Counted from the first letter of the stretch, positions 16,788 through 26,305 are shown. The stretch is 64,000 nucleotides of DNA from Falsiroseomonas stagni DSM 19981 (GCF_900114315.1 NZ_FOSQ01000004.1:317197-381196); one strand, 5' to 3'. Translations and numbers: made by a program. The notes: generated by a model not told the origin, from the letters alone.

Positions 16788-17732
16788 TCAATCACGCGGC
16801 GTATTCGTCCCGGCCTGGACAGCGCGCTTCTCCGGCAGGGGTATCCATTCGGTCTCGCCGGGCACCGGGGCGGCGAAGCGGTCCCGCGCCCAGTCCTGCT
16901 TGGCCTGCTCGATCCGGTCGCGCGATGAACTGACGAAGTTCCAGTAGAGGAAGCGCGGCCCGTCCATGGTCGCGCCCCCCAGCAGCAGCAGCCTTGCGCC
17001 CCGGGGACCGGCCCGGAGCGACATGCGGTCGCCGGGCCGGAAGACCAGCATGCGGCCGGAGTCGAAGACCTGGCCGGCGACCTCCACCGTGCCCGCCATG
17101 ACATAGGCGGCGCGTTCCTCATGGTGATCCGGCATGGGCATGGCGGCGCCCGGCGCCAGCGCTGCATCGGCGTAGAACAGGTCGGACAGCACCTGCACAG
17201 GCGCGTTCATCCCCCAGCCAGTGCCGGCGATCAGGCGGAGCCGGGTGCCCGCATCCTCCGCCACCGGCAGGCTGGCCACGCCGTGGTGGCGGAAGGCCGG
17301 CGCCGTCTCCTCATGCGCCTTGGGCAGCGCGACCCAGGACTGGATGCCGGCCAGCTTGTGCGGGCCTGCGCGACGGGCAGCGGCGGTGCGTTCGGAATGG
17401 ACGATCCCCTGCCCAGCCGTCATCCAGTTCACGTCGCCGGGCGCGATGGACATCTCGGTCCCCAGGCTGTCGCGGTGCTGGATCTCGCCCTCGAACAGGT
17501 AGGTGACGGTGGAAAGCCCGATATGCGGGTGCGGGCGGACATCGATGCCGGTGCCGGTCAGGAACTCGCCCGGGCCCATCTGGTCGAAGAAGATGAAGGG
17601 CCCGACCATCTGGCGTTCCTTCGCGGGCAGGGCGCGCCGGACCTCGAAGCCGCCGATGTCATGTGTGCGGGGGAGCAGCACCGTCTCCAGCCCCGGGGGC
17701 AGCGGGTCGGTCGGGTCGGTGGTCACGGACAT
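16788..17732 (-). CDS. pirin family protein
   Basis: A 314-residue bicupin of the pirin family. The start is ATG 17732 because AGGAG lies just upstream; translation could extend nine codons further but without a ribosome site. The N-terminal cupin has the metal-binding signature PHPHIGLSTVTYLFEGEIQHRDSLG, in which the His residues and a downstream Glu bind iron. The region AGQGIVHSER is also conserved. Pirins act as quercetin dioxygenases or redox-sensing cofactors in some species; the role here is unknown. It sits downstream of greB and upstream of the RTX gene on the same strand. Confidence 0.92.
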   Translation of the reverse strand: MSVTTDPTDPLPPGLETVLLPRTHDIGGFEVRRALPAKERQMVGPFIFFDQMGPGEFLTGTGIDVRPHPHIGLSTVTYLFEGEIQHRDSLGTEMSIAPGDVNWMTAGQGIVHSERTAAARRAGPHKLAGIQSWVALPKAHEETAPAFRHHGVASLPVAEDAGTRLRLIAGTGWGMNAPVQVLSDLFYADAALAPGAAMPMPDHHEERAAYVMAGTVEVAGQVFDSGRMLVFRPGDRMSLRAGPRGARLLLLGGATMDGPRFLYWNFVSSSRDRIEQAKQDWARDRFAAPVPGETEWIPLPEKRAVQAGTNTPRD

Positions 17733-17789
17733 GGCGTTCTCTCCTGCGCTTCGGTGCACAGGATGGCGATGCCGGCGGGCGGGCGCGAA

Positions 17790-18323
17790 TCACGCCGGCG
17801 GATAAGCGATATCCACCACCTCGATCTCCTCCGCCCCCGCGGGGGTGCGGAGCTTGCGGGTATCGCCCACCTTCGCCCCCAGCAGCGCTCGCGCCACCGG
17901 CGCGACCCAGGAGATGCGGCCCTGGCTGCTCTCGGCCTCATCCACGCCGACGATGGTGATCGTCACCTCCGCATCGTCGGAGGCGCGGGCATAGGTGACG
18001 GTGGCGCCGAAGAAGACCTGGTCCCGCCGCGCCTGCGCCGCGGGATCCACCACCTGCACCTTCTCCAGCCGCTTGCGGAGGAAGCGGACGCGGCTGTCGA
18101 TCTGCCGCAGGCGGCGCTTGCCGTACTGGTAGTCCGCATTCTCCGACCGGTCGCCGAGGCCCGCGGCCCAGGAGACGACCTCCACCACCTTGGGCCGCTC
18201 CTCCTCCAACAATTTCCGCAGTTCCTCCCGCAGCGCGGCCGCGCCGGCGGGGGTCATGTAGAAGGGGGTGCCGGGGGGAAGACCGGGCGGGCCTTCCTCG
18301 TCCTCGTCGTCGTCCTCGGCCAA
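17790..18323 (-). CDS. greB: transcription elongation factor GreB
   Basis: A 177-residue Gre factor: an N-terminal coiled coil (about residues 25-95) whose acidic tip is in the GDRSENADYQYGK segment, and a C-terminal FKBP-like domain ending LRTPAGAEEIEVVDIAY. GreB stimulates transcript cleavage by backtracked RNA polymerase. The signature NADYQYGKRRLRQIDSR favours GreB over GreA. An unusual acidic N-terminal extension (AEDDDEDEEG) is present. Its start is one base from the stop of the phosphatase-like gene, so they share an operon. Confidence 0.93.
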   Translation of the reverse strand: MAEDDDEDEEGPPGLPPGTPFYMTPAGAAALREELRKLLEEERPKVVEVVSWAAGLGDRSENADYQYGKRRLRQIDSRVRFLRKRLEKVQVVDPAAQARRDQVFFGATVTYARASDDAEVTITIVGVDEAESSQGRISWVAPVARALLGAKVGDTRKLRTPAGAEEIEVVDIAYPPA

Positions 18324-18324
18324 G

Positions 18325-19161
18325 TCAGTCCTCGCCGAAGAGCGCCGCGCGGGCTGCTTCCCAGGAGGCGCGGTCCGGCGCGCAGATCAGGCCGCCGGTG
18401 ACGTGGTGGCTGGCCTCATAGGCGCTGCCATCGAAGCGGGCGGCATGCCCGCCGGCCTCCCGGTGGATCAGCCAGCCCGGCGCGTGGTCCCAGGGCATCA
18501 GCTTGTTGTAGACCAGCAGATGGGCGTGGCCGCCCGCGGCCAGGCGGTATTCATGCGCGGCGCAGCGGTAGTTCAGCGTGCCCGCCAGGCGCGGCAGGCG
18601 GGACACCACGCGCGTCTTCATCTCCCCAGGCATGAAGCCCCAGGACACGGCGCCGACCATGCGGTTCACCGGCGCGGGCGCCGCGACGGACAGCGCGCCG
18701 ATCCGCGTCCCCGCCCCATCCTCCACCCAGGCGCCCTCCCCCCGCACAGCCAGGCAGGTATCATCGCCGAGCGGATCATGGATCCAGCCCGCCACGACCT
18801 CCCCCTTCACGAAGGCTGCGGCCATGCAGCCGAACAGCGGCACGCCGGCGGCGAAATTGGCGGTGCCGTCGACGGGATCGACCACGAAGGCCAGTTCCGC
18901 GTCCCGCAGGCGCGTCAGCAGGGAGGCATCGGCCGCCGTCCCTTCCTCGCCCACCACCACGCAGCCCGGGAACATGCGGGAAAGCCCGACCTCGATCACC
19001 CGCTCCGCGGCCTCATCGGCCTCCGTCACCAAATCGAGGGGCCCCGACTTGGTGCGGACGGCGTCGGGGGCCAGCTTGCGGAAGCGGGGCATGATCTCCG
19101 CGCGGGAGGCATCGCGCAGCAGCGCGGCGACGGCACTGGCGGCCCTGGCATCGAAGCGCAT
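18325..19161 (-). CDS. inositol monophosphatase family protein
   Basis: A 278-residue Mg2+-dependent Li+-sensitive phosphatase fold. Motifs: VVGEEG (metal-binding Glu), the DPVDGTANFAAGVP signature and WDHAPG near the C-terminus. The start is ATG 19161. Substrates in this family include inositol phosphate, histidinol phosphate (HisN) and PAP (CysQ); the sequence does not decide between them. It lies 4 bp after hflX and 1 bp before greB in the same transcript. Confidence 0.9.
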   Translation of the reverse strand: MRFDARAASAVAALLRDASRAEIMPRFRKLAPDAVRTKSGPLDLVTEADEAAERVIEVGLSRMFPGCVVVGEEGTAADASLLTRLRDAELAFVVDPVDGTANFAAGVPLFGCMAAAFVKGEVVAGWIHDPLGDDTCLAVRGEGAWVEDGAGTRIGALSVAAPAPVNRMVGAVSWGFMPGEMKTRVVSRLPRLAGTLNYRCAAHEYRLAAGGHAHLLVYNKLMPWDHAPGWLIHREAGGHAARFDGSAYEASHHVTGGLICAPDRASWEAARAALFGED

Positions 19162-19165
19162 CGTC

Positions 19166-20347
19166 TCATCCCCCCCGCTGGTCGAAACGCGCGCGATCGG
19201 CTGGGGAGAGGCGGACGCGGAGGCGGATCGTCTCCTCCCCATCCCGCCGCTCCAGCACCTCCCCATGCGCGTGCAGCCAGGCGAGGCTGGCGCCATCGGC
19301 GGGGTCGATCGAGTACTCCACCACCTCCAGCCCCGCGGCCATGCGGGCGTCCAGCGCGGCGCGAAGCTGTTCGAGGCCATCGCCCGTCAGGGCGGAAACG
19401 GCGATGGCGCCGGGGATTTCCGGCAGGGAGTCCACGCCCCCCATCAGGTCCGCCTTGTTCAATACCTCCACCACGCGGTCGGGCCAGGCCTCGTCCATGG
19501 TGGGGTGGTCGCCTTCCGCCATCTCCGTCAGCACGGCCAGCACATCGGCGCGCTGGGCGGCGGTTTCGGGATGCGCGGCGTCGCGGACATGCAGGATGAT
19601 GTCGGCGGCGGCCACCTCCTCCAGCGTCGCGCGGAAGGCCTCCACGAGTTGCGTCGGCAGGTCGGAGATGAAGCCGACGGTGTCGGAGAGGATGACGGTC
19701 CGGCCGGAGGGCAGCCTGATGGCGCGCATCGTGGGGTCGAGCGTCGCGAAAAGCTGGTCCTGCGCATAGACGCCGGCGCCGGTCAGGGCGTTGAACAGGG
19801 TGGACTTGCCGGCATTGGTGTAGCCGACCAGCGCGATCACGGGGTAGGGCACGCGGGACCGGGCGCTGCGGTGCAGGCCGCGGGTGCGGCGCACCTGTTC
19901 CAGTTCCTTCTTGAGCCGCACGATGCGTTCATCGATCAGCCGGCGGTCGATCTCGATCTGGCTTTCGCCGGGACCGCCGAGGAAGCCGAAGCCGCCGCGC
20001 TGGCGTTCCAGGTGGGTCCAGGACCGCACCAGGCGCGTGCGCTGGTAGGACAGGTGCGCAAGCTCGACCTGCAGCGCGCCTTCCTTGGTGGCGGCGCGGT
20101 CGCCGAAGATCTCCAGGATCAGGCCCGTGCGGTCGATGACCTTAGCCCCCCAGGCGCGTTCCAGGTTGCGCTGCTGCACCGGGGACAGGGCGGCATCGAC
20201 GATGACGACGCTGACGCCATGCCGTTCACACGCTTCCTTGACCGTCGCGACCTGGCCTTCGCCGAGCAGGGTGGAGGGCCGGATGGCGCGCAGCGGCTGG
20301 ATGGCGGTGTGGACGATGGTCAGCCCGATGGAGGCGGCCAGGCCCAC
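19166..20347 (-). CDS. hflX: GTPase HflX (5' end uncertain)
   Basis: A ribosome-associated GTPase that splits stalled 70S ribosomes. G motifs are visible: G1 GYTNAGKST, G3 DTVGFISDLP, G4 NKAD. The N-terminal HflX domain has RPSTLLGEGQV and the linker GFGFLGGPGESQIE. The only standard in-frame start is GTG 20347 (393 aa), but coding-like sequence continues upstream in the same frame (AAVILPFERFG...DAKLAEAV), as expected for the family N-terminus, without any ATG, GTG or TTG. An ATG at 20442 would be in frame if one base were added near 20433-20435. The true start is therefore probably at 20442, or this copy is frameshifted. Confidence 0.9.
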   Translation of the reverse strand: MGLAASIGLTIVHTAIQPLRAIRPSTLLGEGQVATVKEACERHGVSVVIVDAALSPVQQRNLERAWGAKVIDRTGLILEIFGDRAATKEGALQVELAHLSYQRTRLVRSWTHLERQRGGFGFLGGPGESQIEIDRRLIDERIVRLKKELEQVRRTRGLHRSARSRVPYPVIALVGYTNAGKSTLFNALTGAGVYAQDQLFATLDPTMRAIRLPSGRTVILSDTVGFISDLPTQLVEAFRATLEEVAAADIILHVRDAAHPETAAQRADVLAVLTEMAEGDHPTMDEAWPDRVVEVLNKADLMGGVDSLPEIPGAIAVSALTGDGLEQLRAALDARMAAGLEVVEYSIDPADGASLAWLHAHGEVLERRDGEETIRLRVRLSPADRARFDQRGG

Positions 20348-20498
20348 GGCCTCCGCCAGCTTCGCGTCGGTGGCACGGCTGGTATCGCCGCGGCCGAACC
20401 GTTCGAAGGGGAGAATGACGGCGGCCCGGGTCGGGCCGCCATGCGTGTCGACGCCACCGGGGGCGCCTTGCGCCGCCCCCGGGGCGGGGCCGATCGGC

Positions 20499-20834
20499 CT
20501 AGTCCCGCGGTCCGACAGGATTCACCTCTCGTCCCAGGGTCAGGCGGCCTTCACGGGCCGGCGCCGCCGCGCCTTCCGGCGCAGCCGCGCCGGCGCCCGC
20601 CGCCGTGGCATCGAACAGCATGATCGGCGCGCCCGGCATCACGGTGGAGATGGCGTGCTTGTAGACCAGCTGCGTGTGTCCATCCCGACGGAGCAGGACG
20701 GAAAAGTTGTCGAACCAGGTGATGATTCCCTGCAGCTTGACGCCGTTCACCAGGAAGATCGTCACTGGAGTCTTCGATTTGCGAACGTGGTTCAGGAACA
20801 CGTCCTGCACGTTCTGGGACTTCTCGGCGGCCAC
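20499..20834 (-). CDS. hfq: RNA chaperone Hfq
   Basis: A 111-residue Sm-like protein forming hexamers that pair small RNAs with mRNAs. The Sm1 motif covers [20 protein letters not shown] and the Sm2 motif is YKHAIS. GTG 20834 is chosen because translation then starts at [10 protein letters not shown], as in other alphaproteobacterial Hfq; AAGGA lies about 10 bp upstream. The C-terminal tail of about 35 residues is Ala/Pro/Gly-rich, longer than the minimal alphaproteobacterial form. It precedes hflX, the classical arrangement. Confidence 0.96.
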   Translation of the reverse strand: MAAEKSQNVQDVFLNHVRKSKTPVTIFLVNGVKLQGIITWFDNFSVLLRRDGHTQLVYKHAISTVMPGAPIMLFDATAAGAGAAAPEGAAAPAREGRLTLGREVNPVGPRD

Positions 20835-20902
20835 GGAGGGTCGGTCCTTCTTGTTGTTGGCCTGGGCAGCACGAGGCCACCGGCAGAGCCTGGGGAGGAG
20901 CC

Positions 20903-21571
20903 CTAGTTTCCCCCAGCGGCAGGCCCGCTGGCAAGACAACGAAGGGCCTCGGCCAGCGCATGGCCGTCATCGAATTGCCTGTCGGGCGAGGCTGCGGTGA
21001 CACCGCCGTCATGTCCCGCCCGGCCCAGCAATACCGCTGTGCATCCTGCCGCGCGCGCTGCCTGCATGTCGAGCACCGTGTCGCCGATGTACCAGACCGC
21101 CGGCCCGGCCTGCACGCCGCAGGCGGCCAGCGCCAGCAGAAGCGGCGCGGCGGAAGGCTTGTCCGCCTCCGCATCCCCCGCGCCGATGAGTGCCGCGAAA
21201 TGCGGCGCCCAGCCGAGATGGGCAGCTTCCGTGCGCAGCAGGGGCCCCTGCTTGTTCGAAACCACCGCCTGGGGGCCGAGCGCGGCCGCGGCCAGCACGG
21301 CCTCCGCCGCGCCGGGCATGGGGGTCAGCACATCCAGGTGGCAGGCGCGCACCCCCGTGTAGAAGATGTCACGCGCCCGTTCCCACTCCGCCCCGAACAT
21401 GCCGGGGAAGGTATCGCGCAGCGATCCGCGCACGCGCGCCAGGACCGTTTCGCGATCCCATTCCGGCATCCCGAAGGCCCGGAAGGTGACGTTCAGCCCG
21501 TGCTCGATGGCCGCCCAGCCATCGACCAGGGTGTTGTCCCAGTCCCAGAGGATCGCCTTGGGCGGAATCAC
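20903..21571 (-). CDS. HAD family hydrolase (phosphoglycolate phosphatase-like)
   Basis: A 222-residue HAD-superfamily phosphatase. Motif I is DWDNTLVDG, motif II is in VVSNKQGP, the Lys region is ADKPSAAP, and motif IV is [11 protein letters not shown]. The cap is the small alpha-helical type between motifs I and II. The GTG start overlaps the aminotransferase stop by 4 bp (GTGA), so it is translationally coupled. Substrate unknown; phosphoglycolate is only a family-level guess. Confidence 0.88.
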   Translation of the reverse strand: MIPPKAILWDWDNTLVDGWAAIEHGLNVTFRAFGMPEWDRETVLARVRGSLRDTFPGMFGAEWERARDIFYTGVRACHLDVLTPMPGAAEAVLAAAALGPQAVVSNKQGPLLRTEAAHLGWAPHFAALIGAGDAEADKPSAAPLLLALAACGVQAGPAVWYIGDTVLDMQAARAAGCTAVLLGRAGHDGGVTAASPDRQFDDGHALAEALRCLASGPAAGGN

Positions 21572-22440
21572 GCGGCGTTCTTCACATCGCCCTTCACATG
21601 GCGGGCGAAGATGTCGAACAGCCGCCGCACCACGGGGCCTACCTTGCCATCGCCCACCGGCGCGCCATCGATCTTCGTGATCGGCTTCACGAAGGAGGTG
21701 GCGGAGGTGATGAAGGCCTCCCTCGCCCGCTTCACATCGTCCAGGGAGAATTCGCGCTGGTCATAGGGCAGGCCGAGCAGGTCCAGTTCCTTCATCAGCG
21801 CCGCGCGGGTGCAGCCCGGCAGGATGACGTGGTCGAGGTGCCTGGTGCGGATGGCGCCGTGCTCGTCCACGATCCAGAAGGTGGTGGCCGCGCCTTCCGT
21901 CACCATGCCTGTGGCTTCGTCGAACAGGATGGCCTCGATCGCGCCGACCTCCCTCGCCTTCTGGCGGGCCAGGCAGTTGGGCAGCAGGTTGACCGACTTG
22001 ATGTCCCGCCGCGCCCAGCGCAGATCCGGCAGCGTGATGGCGCTGGCCTGCCACTTGTCGATGTCCGTCGGATAGGGCGCGATGCGGCGGATGGTGACGA
22101 CCAGCGCCGGCGGCACGGGCTTCGACGGGAAGGCATGGTCGCGGCGCGAGACGCCGCGCGTGACCTGCATGTAGAGCAGCCCGTCGCTCACGCGGTTCCG
22201 CTGCGCCACTTCCCGCAGCACCATGGACAGCGCGCCGCGCGACATCGGCATGGGCAGCGCGATTTCCCGCAAGGACCGCTCCAGCCGCGCGAGGTGCAAA
22301 TCCTCATCGATGTAGCGGCCTTCGTGCAGGTGAACGACTTCGTAGATGCCGTCCCCGAACTGGTAGCCGCGATCCTCGATGTTCACCGAGGCCTCGGATT
22401 GCGGGAGGTAGCGGCCGTTGACGTAGGCGATCTTGGACAT
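21568..22440 (-). CDS. dat: D-amino-acid aminotransferase
   Basis: A 290-residue fold-type IV PLP aminotransferase. The N-terminus (AYVNGRYLPQSEASVNIEDRG, YQFGDGIYEVV) matches D-Ala aminotransferase; the PLP Lys is in DIKSVNLLPN and the LLYMQVTRG motif is present. It converts D-Ala and 2-oxoglutarate to pyruvate and D-Glu, linking to murein precursors. It is a common passenger between ntrX and hfq in this bacterial group. A 66-bp gap separates it from ntrX. Confidence 0.9.
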   Translation of the reverse strand: MSKIAYVNGRYLPQSEASVNIEDRGYQFGDGIYEVVHLHEGRYIDEDLHLARLERSLREIALPMPMSRGALSMVLREVAQRNRVSDGLLYMQVTRGVSRRDHAFPSKPVPPALVVTIRRIAPYPTDIDKWQASAITLPDLRWARRDIKSVNLLPNCLARQKAREVGAIEAILFDEATGMVTEGAATTFWIVDEHGAIRTRHLDHVILPGCTRAALMKELDLLGLPYDQREFSLDDVKRAREAFITSATSFVKPITKIDGAPVGDGKVGPVVRRLFDIFARHVKGDVKNAA

Positions 22441-22480
22441 GCGGGCGGTGGCCTTCGGGGTGGCGTTCGGGGCGGGTCGA

Positions 22481-22526
22481 TCAGGGTGCGGCTTGCGCCG
22501 TGCTTTTCAGGGTGCGGCTTGCGCCG
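22481..22526. repeat. 20-bp direct repeat spanning the ntrX stop codon
   Basis: TCAGGGTGCGGCTTGCGCCG occurs at 22481-22500 and identically at 22507-22526. The second copy includes the ntrX stop codon (TCA on the plus strand) and its last codons; the first copy supplies a duplicate stop just beyond. A 26-bp period indicates a simple tandem duplication. Confidence 0.7.
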
Positions 22527-23919
22527 CGGGCGCGCGATCCTCGGCGTGGACACCAAGGAACTTCAGCTTCCGGTGCAGCGCGCTGCGTTCCATGCCGACA
22601 AAGGATGCGGTGCGGCTGATGTTGCCGCCGAAGCGCAGCAGCTGGGCTTCGAGGTACTGGCGCTCGAACAGCTCCCGCGCCTCACGCAGCGGCAGGGTCA
22701 TGATCTCGCTGGACCGGTCCAGCTTGAGCACGGCGGGGGCGGCGGCGCCGACCTGGGGGGGCAGCATGTCCGGGCGGATCGGGTCCCGCGCCTCCCCCGG
22801 CGCCATGATGAGCAGCCAGTCGATGAGGTTGCGGAGTTCCCGGACATTGCCCGGCCATTCATAGGCCTGCATCGCCGCCAGCGCGTCCTCGCTCAGTTCG
22901 CGGGGCGCCATGCCGGAGGTCTCCCCGGACCGCGCCATGAAGTGCCGCGCCAGGGCCGGGATGTCCTCCCGCCGCTCCCGCAGCGGCGGGATCTTCAGGG
23001 GCACGACAGCCAGGCGGTAATACAAATCTTCCCGGAACCGCCCCGCGCCGATCTCGGCCTGGAGATCGCGGTTGGTAGTGGCGATGACCCGCACATCGAC
23101 GGTCACGCGCTGCGCGCCGCCCATGCGCACGAAACCCTGTTCCTGCAGGGCGCGGACGATCTTCCCCTGGGTTTCCAGCGGCATGTCCGCGACCTCATCC
23201 AGCAGCAGCGTGCCGCCATGGGCGCGTTCCAGCACGCCGGCCCGGCGCGGCTGGGCGGAGGGATCGGTCCCGGCCTCGACCCCGAACAACTCCTCCTCGA
23301 ACCGCGCGGGTGCCAGGGTGGCGCAGTTCAGCGCGACGAAGGGGCCATCGCTGCGGCGGGACCGGGCGTGCAGCATCCGCGCGGCGACTTCCTTGCCGGC
23401 GCCGGCGGGGCCCGTGATCAGCACGCGCGATCCCGTCGGCGCCACGCGTTCCAGCGCCGTCCGCAACTGCGTGACGGGGGCGGAGATGCCGACGAGTTCC
23501 GTCTCGCCCCCCGCGCGCAGGCGAAGCTCGCTGTTCTCCCGCTGCAGCCGCGCGGCTTCCAGGGCGCGGGAGACCACCAGCAGCAGGCGGTCGGATTTGA
23601 AGGGCTTCTCGATGAAGTCGTAGGCGCCGTGCTGGATGGCCTGGACGGCGGTCTCGATCGTGCCGTGGCCGCTGATCATGATGCAGGGGACGCGCGGTTC
23701 CTCCCCATGCAGGGCGGCGAGGATGCCAAGCCCGTCGAGGCGCGAATTCTGCAGCCAGATGTCGAGAATGACGAGGCTAGGCCGCCGCGTGCGGAAGGCG
23801 GCGATGGCCTGGTCGGAATTGGCGGCCTGGCGGGTCTCGTAGCCCTCGTCGGAGAGGATGCCTTCGATCAGGGCGCGGATGTCGGGCTCGTCGTCGACGA
23901 TCAGGATCTCATGCGCCAT
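22507..23919 (-). CDS. ntrX: NtrX, sigma-54-type response regulator
   Basis: A 470-residue response regulator partnered with NtrY. REC domain residues 1-120 with phosphoacceptor Asp in LVILDIW; AAA+ domain with Walker A GPAGAGKE and Walker B LLLDEVADM; C-terminal Fis-type HTH (ISRTASFVGMERSALHRKL). The loop that carries GAFTGA in sigma-54 activators reads ELFGVEAGTDPSAQ, so the sigma-54 contact motif is missing, as known for alphaproteobacterial NtrX, and it probably acts on sigma-70 promoters. The start overlaps ntrY by 11 bp. Confidence 0.95.
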   Translation of the reverse strand: MAHEILIVDDEPDIRALIEGILSDEGYETRQAANSDQAIAAFRTRRPSLVILDIWLQNSRLDGLGILAALHGEEPRVPCIMISGHGTIETAVQAIQHGAYDFIEKPFKSDRLLLVVSRALEAARLQRENSELRLRAGGETELVGISAPVTQLRTALERVAPTGSRVLITGPAGAGKEVAARMLHARSRRSDGPFVALNCATLAPARFEEELFGVEAGTDPSAQPRRAGVLERAHGGTLLLDEVADMPLETQGKIVRALQEQGFVRMGGAQRVTVDVRVIATTNRDLQAEIGAGRFREDLYYRLAVVPLKIPPLRERREDIPALARHFMARSGETSGMAPRELSEDALAAMQAYEWPGNVRELRNLIDWLLIMAPGEARDPIRPDMLPPQVGAAAPAVLKLDRSSEIMTLPLREARELFERQYLEAQLLRFGGNISRTASFVGMERSALHRKLKFLGVHAEDRAPAAQAAP

Positions 23920-26167
23920 GATCTGTTCGCCCCATCGCCGCGCCCATGCCAGGCCGTTCCCCTTGCGCCATGCCGGCCGTCGCCACGTCCTTGCCCGCCA
24001 GGGGCAGGATCAGCAGGGCCCGGGCGCCGGCGCCGTCCGGCCGGTCCTCCAGGCCAAGGCGGCCGCCATGGTCCTCCATGATCTTCTTGACGATGGCAAG
24101 GCCGAGGCCCGTGCCTTTCGCCTTATGGGTCACGTAGGGCTCGGTCAACCGTGCACGCTCCTCGCCATCGGGCAGGCCGATCCCGTTGTCGTCAACGACG
24201 ACGCCGATACCATCCTCGAACGAGTCGAGCCTTATCGCGATGGCGCCACGTTCCCCTTCCGCGCGGGGGGCGGAGGCGACGGCATCGGCGGCGTTCTGCA
24301 ACAGGTTCGTCAGCGCCTGGCCGATCAGGCGGCGGTCCATGGGCAGGCGGGGCAGGCCGTCCGGGATGGCGGTGGTGTAGTCGATCTCGGGGTGGGCGGC
24401 CTTCTGCAGGACCAGGGCCTCCCTCACCACCTGGCCGAGATCCTCCGGCCGGATCACCGGCTGGGGCATGCGGGCGAAGGCGGAGAATTCATCCACCATC
24501 CGGCCGATGTCACCGACCTGGCGGACGATCGTGTCCGTCAGGCTGCGGAAGGTCTCGGGGTCCGAGTGGATCTCCTTGAGATACTTGCGCTTCAGCCGCT
24601 CCGCCGAAAGCTGGATGGGGGTCAGCGGGTTCTTGATCTCATGCGCGATGCGCCGCGCCACATCGGCCCAGGCGGCCTTGCGCTGGGCGGATTGCAGTTC
24701 GGTGATGTCGTCGAAGGTGAGCACATAGCCGGTGACGCGCCCGGCCTGGGTTTCCGCGCCGATGCGGGCGATCAGGCTGCGGCGGCGCGCGGGCGGGCCG
24801 ATGGGCAGTTCCGCCGTGCGCGGGCGGTCCGGGTTGGCGCGCGCTTCCTGCACCAACTCGGCGAATTCGGGCGCCACGCGGGCCATGGGCAGGCCGATCC
24901 CGGCATCGAGGTCGACGCCCAGCAATTCGCTGGCGCTGCGGTTGGGCAGGTTGATCCTGCCCTCCGCATCCAGCCCCACCACCCCGGCCGAGACGCCGGA
25001 GAGCACGGTTTCCGTGAAGCGGCGGCGTTCGTCGATCTGGCGATAGGCCTCCATCAACTCCCCGCGCTGGGCGGAGAGCTGGCTGGTCATGCGGTTGAAG
25101 GCGCGGCTGAGGCTGGCGAGTTCGTCATCCGCCGTCCCCTCCTCCACGCGCGTGGCCAGGTCGCCCGCGCGCACGCGTTCGGCGGCGTTGATGAGGCGCG
25201 AGATCGGCCGCGCCATCTGGTTGGCGAAGACAAGCCCGACCAGCACCGCCGCCAGCAGCACCAGCAGCGCGGCGCAGGCGAAGATGAGGGCGAAGGTGAT
25301 CTGCAGGCTGCCGCGGTTGCGGTCGAGTTGGTCATAGTCCTGGAAAGCGAGTTCCGTCCGCCGCATGTGTTCCAGCACGCCCGCATCCAGCGGCCTTCCG
25401 ATCAGCAGCAGCAGGCCGGGCTGGACATCCAGGCTGGCCAGCGCGCGGACCCGGGCATCGCTTTCCGCCGGCACCACCGCGACCTCCCCCTGGCGCACCG
25501 TCTCCATCGCCCAGGCGGGCGGAGGTTCAATGACGGAGCCCGGGCTGAAGCCGGCGGCGGCGATGACGCGGCCCAGCGTCGGTTCGAAGATCACCGCCTC
25601 CGTCAGGCCGCGGATGCTGGCTTGCGTCGCCAGCAGGCGTTCGAAGGCGGGCTGGTTGTCCGGCAGGAACACGACGGCCGCGCGGTTGAGGTCCGCCGCC
25701 ATGGCCAGCGCATCCACCCGGATCTCGTCCCGATGCTGGTCGAGCCAGGCGCGGGAGGCGACGAGCGAGGCTTCGAGGGTGGAGCGCACGCGGTCGCTGA
25801 ACCAGGCCTGGATGCCGAGGTTGAAGAAGATGGCGGCGAAGGCGGCGACGATCAGCGCCGGCACCACGGCGACGCCGCCGAACAGCATCACGAGCCGCAC
25901 ATGCAGCCTGGCCCCCGCGCTGCCGCGCCGCCGTTCAGCCCAGACCCGCACCAGGCGGGTGGCGAGGGAGGCCGCCAGCATCAGCAGCACGCCGGCATTG
26001 GCCAGCACGACGAAGACGATCTGCCCCGGGCGGGTCGGCCCGAAGGGCGATCCCCCGGCGAGCAGGACGAAGGTGGCAAGGCCCAGCAGCACGGCCGTGA
26101 TGGCCAGGCCGAGCGTCATCGCCCGGCCGAAGAAGAAGTCACCGATGCTGCGCCAGCGCGTTGCCAT
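23909..26167 (-). CDS. ntrY: NtrY, membrane sensor histidine kinase
   Basis: About 752 residues from ATG 26167 (an upstream start at 26221 would add 18 residues but has no ribosome site). Three N-terminal TM segments are followed by a periplasmic sensing region, another TM, a HAMP linker (NQMARPISRLINAAERVR), a PAS domain, the phosphoacceptor box RRIAHEIKNPLTPIQ and an HATPase domain with NLLQNAADAV, DDNGIGLP and KGTGLGLAI. In relatives it controls nitrogen, nitrate respiration and redox responses together with NtrX. Confidence 0.94.
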   Translation of the reverse strand: MATRWRSIGDFFFGRAMTLGLAITAVLLGLATFVLLAGGSPFGPTRPGQIVFVVLANAGVLLMLAASLATRLVRVWAERRRGSAGARLHVRLVMLFGGVAVVPALIVAAFAAIFFNLGIQAWFSDRVRSTLEASLVASRAWLDQHRDEIRVDALAMAADLNRAAVVFLPDNQPAFERLLATQASIRGLTEAVIFEPTLGRVIAAAGFSPGSVIEPPPAWAMETVRQGEVAVVPAESDARVRALASLDVQPGLLLLIGRPLDAGVLEHMRRTELAFQDYDQLDRNRGSLQITFALIFACAALLVLLAAVLVGLVFANQMARPISRLINAAERVRAGDLATRVEEGTADDELASLSRAFNRMTSQLSAQRGELMEAYRQIDERRRFTETVLSGVSAGVVGLDAEGRINLPNRSASELLGVDLDAGIGLPMARVAPEFAELVQEARANPDRPRTAELPIGPPARRRSLIARIGAETQAGRVTGYVLTFDDITELQSAQRKAAWADVARRIAHEIKNPLTPIQLSAERLKRKYLKEIHSDPETFRSLTDTIVRQVGDIGRMVDEFSAFARMPQPVIRPEDLGQVVREALVLQKAAHPEIDYTTAIPDGLPRLPMDRRLIGQALTNLLQNAADAVASAPRAEGERGAIAIRLDSFEDGIGVVVDDNGIGLPDGEERARLTEPYVTHKAKGTGLGLAIVKKIMEDHGGRLGLEDRPDGAGARALLILPLAGKDVATAGMAQGERPGMGAAMGRTDHGA

Positions 26168-26305
26168 CCTGCCTGCCTGTCCGCTGCGCCTGGGGTAGCC
26201 CGCGCTGTGGCATTTTAGCAACTGTGACCGTGGAGGCCATGCGCCCGGCCATGAAATCGGCGGTGGGGCCGAGGCCGCCGGTTTGTCTGGAAGTCGTTGG
26301 CGGAT

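Noticed and set aside
12760..16947. A 1395-codon open frame on the plus strand across the RTX gene
   Set aside because: It is antisense to a clear RTX repeat gene; GC-rich Gly/Asp repeats leave the opposite strand open. The translation is repetitive without a known fold.
22507..23919. NtrX as a damaged sigma-54 activator
   Set aside because: Lack of GAFTGA is normal for alphaproteobacterial NtrX; all other domains are intact.
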